10,557 nt of DNA from Chryseobacterium gleum. Its GTDB lineage: Bacteria > Bacteroidota > Bacteroidia > Flavobacteriales_C > GCA-002722245. The notes beneath the pieces were generated by a model that worked only from the letters and a program-made list of their open reading frames with translations, was not told the DNA's origin and made no database searches. Positions 1 to 4,480 of this stretch are shown here, piece after piece. The position numbers and the translations under genes are program-made. Within the stretch, counting starts at the first letter, position 1; the number at the start of each line of letters is the position of its first letter. The DNA lies in NCBI GenBank assembly GCA_945903925.1, contig CAMDPJ010000066.1, positions 1-10,557 of the forward strand. Direction: 5' to 3'.

Positions 1-23
1 AGAGTTAATTAAAATATTGGAAA

Positions 24-197
24 ATGAGATTTTTTGGGTTTGTAGTTATTGTTGCTATTCTGTTTTCTTTTGCTTCTCAAGAAAAAGTGCTTAAGACTTT
101 TGATAAAATTAAAGTTGACACATTCACCGATTTCGAAAAGGCAGTCTCAGAGGGTGACACCAATAAAACCAGTAATTTCAAATTTAGCGCAGCGTAA
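24..197 (+). CDS. short putative secreted protein, 3' end inside a repeat
   Basis: An ATG-started ORF of 57 codons. Residues 1-18 look like a signal peptide: MRF, then a hydrophobic run (GFVVIVAILFSFAS) with possible cleavage near Ser18/Gln19. The rest is a charged, Lys/Asp/Glu-rich tail. The last eight residues (SNFKFSAA) and the TAA stop come from the palindromic repeat that begins at 170, so the natural 3' end has probably been replaced and this is likely the N-terminal remnant of a longer exported protein. The start is preceded by an A-rich stretch, as is usual in Bacteroidota, without a Shine-Dalgarno sequence. The upstream promoter lies outside the window. I do not recognise the family. 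It may be a pseudogene or a real small exported peptide; sequence alone does not decide. Confidence 0.4.
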   Translation: MRFFGFVVIVAILFSFASQEKVLKTFDKIKVDTFTDFEKAVSEGDTNKTSNFKFSAA

Positions 198-271
198 TTT
201 GAAATCTTCATTTTAGCGATTTTTAATCGCGATAGTCCTAGTTTAAGAATTGTGAATCGTCATTACAAACG
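170..271. repeat. partial, diverged copy A of the palindromic repeat
   Basis: The first part matches copies B and C (272-421, 502-651) almost exactly, starting at CAGTAATTTC. It includes the left self-complementary arm and the GCGATT-TTT-AATCGC hairpin. From about 232 onward it diverges, and it stops at 271, where copy B begins directly. The right arm is missing. It lies in the same orientation as B and C, and its sequence differences suggest it is the oldest copy. Confidence 0.8.
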
Positions 272-421
272 CAGTAATTTCAAATTTAGCGCAGCGTAAT
301 TTGAAATCTTCATTTTAGCGATTTTTAATCGCGACAGTCCTAGTTTACGAATAGCGCATCGGCATTACAAATGCCTGAAAAAGGGATTTCAAATTACGCT
401 TCGCTAAATTTGAAATTACTG
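272..421. repeat. palindromic MITE-like element, copy B
   Basis: A 150-bp element with 37-bp terminal inverted repeats (272-308 and 385-421) that differ at one position (T401, where copy C has G631). Each arm is itself a hairpin: ATTTCAAATT, 11-nt loop, AATTTGAAAT. Between the arms are two further hairpins, GCGATT-TTT-AATCGC and GGCATT-ACA-AATGCC. No coding capacity is seen and no clear target-site duplication at the ends. It matches copy C at 149 of 150 positions, so the two copies are recent or still homogenised. Whether it moves as a MITE or is a structured intergenic repeat cannot be settled from one locus. Confidence 0.85.
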
Positions 422-441
422 ATGGCAAGAGGTATTGTTAA

Positions 442-501
442 GACAAATAATAACTCACCGTCGATCTAATCTTATCAGGTAAAATAGGCTTCAAAAAATA
501 C
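442..501 (-). pseudogene. 60-bp duplicate of the response-regulator 3' end
   Basis: This segment is identical to 2557-2616 except for one base (C489 versus T2604). Read on the minus strand it encodes the last 20 residues of the receiver protein at 2553-2924 (Tyr104 to Ser123), including the conserved Lys-Pro of receiver domains. The single difference is synonymous (AAG versus AAA for Lys107). Beyond the shared 60 bp this copy continues to TCT TAA, so it too ends in Leu-Ser-stop, although the DNA past the repeat is different. Its other edge (501) abuts repeat copy C exactly. It is best read as the left flank of a duplication that brackets hipB-hipS-hipT. Confidence 0.85.
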
Positions 502-651
502 CAGTAATTTCAAATTTAGCGCAGCGTAATTTGAAATCTTCATTTTAGCGATTTTTAATCGCGACAGTCCTAGTTTACGAATAGCGCATCGGCATTACAA
601 ATGCCTGAAAAAGGGATTTCAAATTACGCTGCGCTAAATTTGAAATTACTG
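502..651. repeat. palindromic MITE-like element, copy C
   Basis: A 150-bp element with perfect 37-bp terminal inverted repeats (502-538 and 615-651), starting CAGTAATTTC and ending GAAATTACTG. The internal hairpins are the same as in copy B, and only one base differs. Its left end joins the duplicated response-regulator fragment with no intervening base, so the element end coincides with a rearrangement breakpoint. It has no ORF. It separates the fragment from the hipBST promoter region. Confidence 0.87.
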
Positions 652-655
652 AGGC

Positions 656-696
656 CTCGCTAGGATAGCTATAGATATTAGGTTTGCGAGTTTTTT
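656..696 (+). terminator. possible weak terminator upstream of hipB
   Basis: CTCGC (656-660) can pair with GCGAG (686-690), followed directly by six T (691-696). The stem is short and the loop is 25 nt, so this is a weak candidate. If real, it would shield hipB from transcription entering through the repeats. Confidence 0.25.
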
Positions 697-748
697 ATAC
701 ACTATCGGGTGTATTTCATTTAATTCTAAACTATACTAAAAACGTATA
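697..748. promoter_or_regulatory. inverted repeats, candidate HipB operator sites
   Basis: Two inverted repeats lie 50-130 bp before hipB: ATACAC-N6-GTGTAT (697-702 / 709-714) and TATAC-N7-GTATA (732-736 / 744-748). Further TATAC or GTATA half-sites occur at 772-776 and across the promoter at 811-816. E. coli HipB binds TATCC-N8-GGATA palindromes upstream of its operon, so recurring TATAC/GTATA half-sites here are reasonable autoregulatory operators. The DNA is AT-rich and short TA-rich palindromes also arise by chance. Confidence 0.4.
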
Positions 749-781
749 ATAATCAAGTTAAATTAAAATGATATACATTTA

Positions 782-811
782 TTGACTTGTATTTATTATT
801 TCATATATTTG
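782..811 (+). promoter_or_regulatory. Bacteroidota-type promoter of hipB-hipS-hipT
   Basis: TTG (782-784) is followed by 19 nt and TATATTTG (804-811), a full match to the Bacteroidota primary-sigma consensus TTG-N19-TAnnTTTG. Transcription would begin near 817-819, leaving a leader of about ten bases before the ATG at 829. A GTATAC palindrome (811-816) overlaps the downstream edge, where a bound repressor would block initiation. The promoter also decides the hipB start, because the in-frame TTG at 787 lies upstream of the expected transcript start. Confidence 0.75.
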
Positions 812-828
812 TATACATTAATTCTATA

Positions 829-1266
829 ATGAAAGAAACGAGTAATATAGCTGCCTTCGTGAAATACCAGCGTGAAAAGCAAAAGCTTACGCAAGAGCAA
901 TTGGCTGATATGACTGGTGTTGGACTGCATTTTTTGCGTGATTTGGAACAGGGAAGATCGAAACTTCGATTGGATAAAGTAAATGATGTTCTTTCGTTTT
1001 TCGGATTTCATTTGGGGGTGAATTCTAAAGCAAATGACCCTTGGCAAATTTGGCATAACTTACTTGGCAAACCAGTTACTATTACAAAGACTAATAGAAC
1101 ACAAGTGGTGGGTTTTTTAATGAACGAGGTGAGGGATGAAAAAGGAAATATTGTTGCGTGGAAGGTTTTGCCTAATCCAAAAGCATTAGTTTGGAATAAA
1201 AAACAAGACTCCTCTTTATTAATAGAAGTAAGGCACAATGAAATAATGGAAATAAATCATCAATAA
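829..1266 (+). CDS. hipB: HipB-like XRE-family antitoxin/repressor with C-terminal extension
   Basis: A 145-residue protein. Residues 8-62 form an XRE/Cro-type helix-turn-helix: a first helix with REKQKLTQEQLADMTGV, then a recognition-helix region HFLRDLEQGRSKLRLDKV, close to the HipB-type antitoxins that partner HipA toxins. In HipBA and HipBST systems this protein dimerises, binds operator DNA and represses the operon. Residues 70-145 form an extension not found in short HipB proteins, with a beta-rich look (KPVTITKTNRTQVVGF, GNIVAWKVLPNPKALVW); I cannot assign it to a family. The ATG at 829 is preferred over an in-frame TTG at 787, which would precede the expected transcription start. hipS begins two bases after the stop, so the genes are co-transcribed. 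Confidence 0.85.
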   Translation: MKETSNIAAFVKYQREKQKLTQEQLADMTGVGLHFLRDLEQGRSKLRLDKVNDVLSFFGFHLGVNSKANDPWQIWHNLLGKPVTITKTNRTQVVGFLMNEVRDEKGNIVAWKVLPNPKALVWNKKQDSSLLIEVRHNEIMEINHQ

Positions 1267-1268
1267 CA

Positions 1269-1586
1269 ATGAAAAAAGGCAAAGTGTATTTTTACGAAAC
1301 TTATGTTGGTGATGTTGAGCAAAATGACAGTGGATATCATTTCACCTACATCGAAGAATATGTGAAAAATCCGATTCATGGTGCTATTAGTCAGACATTA
1401 CCCGTTCGCACTGAGCCATACACAGATGAGAAAAATATGCTCCCATTTTTTGATGGCTTGATTCCTGAAGGTTTTTTACTCGACATCGCATTGAAGAATT
1501 GGAAGCTCAACGAAAAAGATAGAATGGAACTTTTGTTAAGTGTTTGCAAAGATTGTATTGGTGCTGTAAGTGTAATAAGAGAATAA
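1269..1586 (+). CDS. hipS: HipS-like protein (separate HipA N-terminal subdomain), probable antitoxin
   Basis: A 105-residue protein matching the N-terminal subdomain 1 of HipA kinases as a free-standing polypeptide. Diagnostic stretches are SGYHFTYIEEYV, ISQTLPVR, the LPFFDGLIPEGFLL block at 58-71, and DRMELLLSVCKDCIGAVSV at 84-102, which parallels the DxxxLL...DCxGAV ending of that domain in full-length HipA. In the characterised E. coli HipBST system the equivalent protein, HipS, neutralises the HipT kinase while HipB acts mainly as DNA-binding partner; I infer the same role here. The gene is two bases after hipB and one base before hipT, so translation is probably coupled. An alternative view is that HipS and HipT together simply form a two-chain HipA. 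Confidence 0.83.
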   Translation: MKKGKVYFYETYVGDVEQNDSGYHFTYIEEYVKNPIHGAISQTLPVRTEPYTDEKNMLPFFDGLIPEGFLLDIALKNWKLNEKDRMELLLSVCKDCIGAVSVIRE

Positions 1587-1587
1587 G

Positions 1588-2565
1588 ATGGAAAGTAAAA
1601 TAAATAGATGTTTGTATTGCTACAAAGAGTTAGATGAAAATCAAATTGATTTTCATCCTAAGTGCAGCAAAAAAATATTCAATACATCAATTCCACCAGC
1701 CTTGTCATTAAGCAAAAAGGAACTTCATGAAATGGCGGAGGAAATAACCAGAAGAAGCATCACGATTCCAGGTGTTCAGCCTAAATTATCACTCAATTTA
1801 GAAGCTCTACCCGATGATCCTAAAAAATCACGACTAACCATAGTTGGTTTGTGGGGGCAATATATTTTAAAACCTCAGTCTGAAGTGTATCCATCCATTC
1901 CAGAAAATGAGGATTTAACTATACATTTGGCGCAAATTGCAGGCATCGAAACAGCGCAGCATACTTTGTTAAGAACCGAAACCAATCAATTGGTTTACGT
2001 TACCAAAAGGTTCGATAGAGACAATGGTAAAAAAATACCTATGGAAGATTTCTGTCAGTTGATGGAAGTATCTAGTGTTGGACGTAGCAAGTACGATAAC
2101 GGTACTATGGAGAAGGTGGGTAAAACAATTAAAAAATATTCATCTTCGCCTGGTATCGATTTGATACAATTTTTTGATATAGCTGTTTTTTCTTTTCTTA
2201 CAGGAAATGCCGATATGCATTTGAAAAATTTCTCTATCATCAAAAACGATGAAAATCAATATCGTTTGTCTCCAGCTTATGATTTAATGTCGAGTACTTT
2301 GGTGATGGGAAAAGCTGATCCCGAACAAATGGCTTTGCACATGAATGGAAAGAAAAATAAAATACGAAAAAAGGATTTTATCGAATTGGCTAGAAAGATA
2401 GAGATTACGCCAGTTGCTGCGGAAAAAGTTTTGTTCAAGTATAGTTCTTTGCTTAAAGAATTTGAAAATTTTATATCCTTAAGTTTTTTGAACGACGAGT
2501 TTAAAAAACAATACACTCAAATTCTGCACGAAAGAAGCAGAGCTTTGGAGATTCACGACAAATAA
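1588..2565 (+). CDS. hipT: HipT-like serine/threonine kinase toxin (HipA core lacking N-subdomain 1)
   Basis: A 325-residue HipA-family kinase. An N-terminal zinc-ribbon-like motif (Cys8, Cys11, His23, Cys26) precedes the kinase. The phosphate-binding loop SITIPGVQPKLSL (57-69) carries Ser57 and Thr59, matching the SxS autophosphorylation motif described in HipT. Lys95 (YILKP) is the likely ATP lysine. Asp209 and Asn214 (GNADMHLKN) form the catalytic loop and Asp232 (SPAYDLMSS) binds metal, so all catalytic residues are present. HipA phosphorylates GltX and E. coli HipT phosphorylates TrpS, halting translation; the target here cannot be read from sequence. The start is one base after hipS. 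The last two codons and TAA (2557-2565) lie inside the 60-bp repeat, and the 3' end overlaps the convergent response regulator by 13 bases. Confidence 0.88.
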   Translation: MESKINRCLYCYKELDENQIDFHPKCSKKIFNTSIPPALSLSKKELHEMAEEITRRSITIPGVQPKLSLNLEALPDDPKKSRLTIVGLWGQYILKPQSEVYPSIPENEDLTIHLAQIAGIETAQHTLLRTETNQLVYVTKRFDRDNGKKIPMEDFCQLMEVSSVGRSKYDNGTMEKVGKTIKKYSSSPGIDLIQFFDIAVFSFLTGNADMHLKNFSIIKNDENQYRLSPAYDLMSSTLVMGKADPEQMALHMNGKKNKIRKKDFIELARKIEITPVAAEKVLFKYSSLLKEFENFISLSFLNDEFKKQYTQILHERSRALEIHDK

Positions 2566-2924
2566 TAACTCACCGTCGATCTAATCTTATCAGGTAAAAT
2601 AGGTTTCAAAAAATACTCGTTCGCCTTATTTTTAAACGATTCCATTTTATGGTTGTGGTCATCTGATGTGGTGCAAATCACCACCGGAGTGCTGAAATTG
2701 GCTTGGTCGGCACTAGAGCGAATCATCTCTAAAAGTCTTAATCCGTTTATGTTGGGAATGTTGATGTCTAAAAATATAATGTCGAATTTATTTAAACCCA
2801 ATATGGTTTTGGCGTAATTGCCTTCTTCACATAGAAAAACTTCTGAACCTTCTTTGAGCAATGTGTTTGCAAGTAACTTGGCTTGCATGTGCTCATCTTC
2901 TACTACAAGTACTTTCTTTTTCAA
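2553..2924 (-). CDS. single-domain CheY-like response regulator
   Basis: A 123-residue receiver domain without an output domain. Acidic pocket Glu9-Asp10-Glu11, phospho-acceptor Asp53 (IIFLDINIP), switch Thr85 (VVICTTS) and Lys107-Pro108 (YFLKP) are all in place, so it should accept phosphate from a histidine kinase; none is encoded in the window. The best start is TTG at 2924, just before KKKVLVVEDE; no in-frame ATG lies further upstream. It is 83 bases downstream of the MerR gene on the same strand and may share its transcript. The 3' end converges on and overlaps hipT. A 60-bp duplicate of this end lies at 442-501, which suggests the original stop was TAA and was changed to TGA when the hipBST unit arrived. 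Confidence 0.85.
   Translation of the reverse strand: MKKKVLVVEDEHMQAKLLANTLLKEGSEVFLCEEGNYAKTILGLNKFDIIFLDINIPNINGLRLLEMIRSSADQANFSTPVVICTTSDDHNHKMESFKNKANEYFLKPILPDKIRSTVSYYLS
2557..2616. repeat. right copy of the 60-bp direct repeat flanking hipBST
   Basis: Direct repeat of 442-501 with one mismatch, 2,115 bp downstream. It covers the last 20 codons of the intact response regulator (minus strand) and also the last two codons and stop of hipT (plus strand). A direct repeat of a gene 3' end on both sides of a cargo, with the gene left intact on one side, is the pattern expected for site-specific integration or for recombination with a circular molecule that carried the same gene end. Confidence 0.85.
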
Positions 2925-3007
2925 AACAGTTGATTTCAGGTTTGCAGCCCCAATTACTTTCAGAAGGGACGAAAGGTTACAAAAAATTAAAATTTTGCGG
3001 AAAACAC

Positions 3008-3343
3008 TTACAATTCCTTTTTAAGGGCAAGTAAAAACTTTTTTACTTTCTCTAAAGATTGCACCATTTCTACTTCTTTTTTGGCTTCAAGCTTATGTTT
3101 TTTAAGCTTGTCTTTAGCGCCATTTAAAGTGAATCCTCTTTCTTTCACCAGGTGGTGAATGAGTTTGAAATTATCTACATCGTCTTTGGTAAACAGGCGA
3201 TTGCCCTTCTTACTTTTTTTAGGTTTAAGAATATCAAATTCCTTTTCCCAAAAGCGAATCAATGAAGTGTTCACATCGAACATTTCAGATACTTCACCAA
3301 TGGTGTAATACAATTTCGATGTTTCTTTTTCCTTGTAGGGCAC
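3008..3343 (-). CDS. small MerR-family transcriptional regulator
   Basis: A 111-residue protein starting with GTG at 3343. Residues 11-80 form a MerR-type winged helix: YYTIGEVSEMFDVNTSLIRFWEKEF is the helix-turn-helix, GNRLFTKDDVDNFKLIHHLV the wing and following helix, and FTLNGAKDKLKK the start of the linker. The C-terminus is a short Lys/Glu-rich coiled coil, with no effector-binding domain and no metal-binding cysteines, so the signal it senses is unknown. The MPYKEKE start is what I recall for Bacteroidota homologues and supports the GTG start. It lies 35 bases after the M23 peptidase gene, so the two are probably one operon, perhaps linking the regulator to envelope functions (inference). 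Confidence 0.85.
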   Translation of the reverse strand: MPYKEKETSKLYYTIGEVSEMFDVNTSLIRFWEKEFDILKPKKSKKGNRLFTKDDVDNFKLIHHLVKERGFTLNGAKDKLKKHKLEAKKEVEMVQSLEKVKKFLLALKKEL

Positions 3344-3378
3344 TGCGAATAATTTGTGGGTAAAGATATAAAAATATG

Positions 3379-4329
3379 CTAATCGAGCGCACGATTGATA
3401 CGTCTTGAAATTTCCATCATCTCACGATATTCGGTATAAGTAATATCGTCGAAAAAGAAATTAGCTGGGTCTACTTTCGTTCCTTTTTTGATCACTTCAT
3501 AATGTAGGTGCATTGCTGTGGAAGTGCCTGTTGATCCTACACCTCCAATAACATCACCACGTTTTACTTTGTCGCCTTTTTGCACATCGATTCTGCTCAT
3601 GTGGCCGTAAAGTGTTTGATAGCCATAGCCATGTTTAATGATTACATATTTACCATAGCCATTGTGATCGCTGCCTGCAAAAACGATTGTTCCATCTCCT
3701 GTTGCGTGAATGGGAGTGCCTTTGGGAGCTGTGAAGTCCTGCCCCGTATGCATTCTATAAGTATCATGCACTGGGTGTAATCGCATACCAAAGCCTGATG
3801 ACAGCTGCACATTATGCTTGTTTTTTAAGGGCTGAATGGCAGGAATACTAGATATTTTTTGTGCCACATCAAGTGCTTTTTTTTGAATTCTTTTGTACGA
3901 TTCTTCTTGCACTTGAATTTTTGCTTCCAAGGCTTTTAGCTTGGTATTGGTGGTTTTCATGAGGTGCGAATATTCGTAACCACTGATGTTTTTATTCATG
4001 TCGTGCCCGCCTACACCAGCCATTCTCTGTTCTTCAGTAAGCGGCGTGAGTCCGAAAACAGATGCATATAAACTATCGTCCTGATTGCTCAACTTCTGCA
4101 AATCTTTATTCATTCGCTCAAGCCGTAAGCTCATCAAAGCATACTCGTATTTCAACTTGTCGATCTCTCTCGATTTTCTCTTAGAAACGTATTTCTCTAG
4201 GTAAGGAAGAAGAGCCATGTTAATTAAAAAGGCAATCAAAGTCACTACTAAAAGAAACACCAAAGCCTTACGCGGTTTTCTTTTCGCATATTTTATCGAT
4301 TGTCCTACTCCAAATTTCTCTTTTGACAT
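3379..4329 (-). CDS. membrane-anchored M23 (LytM-type) peptidoglycan endopeptidase
   Basis: A 316-residue protein from ATG at 4329; numbering here counts from the in-frame TTG at 4350, which adds seven residues. A basic cytoplasmic N-terminus (YAKRKPRK) precedes one membrane segment at about 29-50. A coiled-coil region follows (60-90 and 130-165), then the M23 domain at about 183-297. Zinc ligands are His201 and Asp205 (HTGQD) and His283 (HLH at 281-283), with the catalytic His250 in YGH. The fold is therefore an active LytM rather than a degenerate EnvC-like activator. The enzyme should cut peptide cross-links of peptidoglycan in the periplasm while tethered to the inner membrane. It is divergent from alaS and leads the MerR gene. 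Confidence 0.9.
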   Translation of the reverse strand: MSKEKFGVGQSIKYAKRKPRKALVFLLVVTLIAFLINMALLPYLEKYVSKRKSREIDKLKYEYALMSLRLERMNKDLQKLSNQDDSLYASVFGLTPLTEEQRMAGVGGHDMNKNISGYEYSHLMKTTNTKLKALEAKIQVQEESYKRIQKKALDVAQKISSIPAIQPLKNKHNVQLSSGFGMRLHPVHDTYRMHTGQDFTAPKGTPIHATGDGTIVFAGSDHNGYGKYVIIKHGYGYQTLYGHMSRIDVQKGDKVKRGDVIGGVGSTGTSTAMHLHYEVIKKGTKVDPANFFFDDITYTEYREMMEISRRINRALD

Positions 4330-4480
4330 ACGATTACTTAGATTTGCCAAATTAACAAGGGTTGTGAATATATGACTTTTTTCTATTATTTCAAGCCTTG
4401 CAAGTTCTCTAGTTTAGCTAACAGTAATCCGTCGGTAGGCTTACAAGCTATTGAACATTAAACATTGAACACATTTTTTT
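4330..4480. promoter_or_regulatory. divergent intergenic region between the M23 gene and alaS
   Basis: These 151 bp should hold promoters for both directions. For alaS, TTG (4362-4364) is followed by 19 nt and TATTATTT (4384-4391), only a partial match to the Bacteroidota consensus. An 8-bp direct repeat ATTGAACA occurs at 4450-4457 and 4464-4471, just before the alaS ATG. I see no T-box-like structure or other convincing riboswitch. Confidence 0.3.

Noticed and set aside
272..651. CRISPR-like repeat-spacer pattern
   Set aside because: The repeats are 150 bp, only two are intact, and the one spacer is a gene fragment; no cas genes are present.
787..828. Longer hipB start at TTG 787 (14 extra residues)
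   Set aside because: It lies inside the promoter, upstream of the transcript start expected from TATATTTG at 804-811, and the extra residues do not resemble a HipB N-terminus.
2818..3024. Plus-strand ORF of 68 codons over the response-regulator start
   Set aside because: It is antisense to the conserved receiver domain, shows no recognisable motif and has no promoter.
4330..4350. Longer M23 peptidase start at TTG 4350
   Set aside because: An ATG at 4329 gives a typical basic N-terminus before the membrane segment; the TTG adds only seven residues and has no supporting signal.
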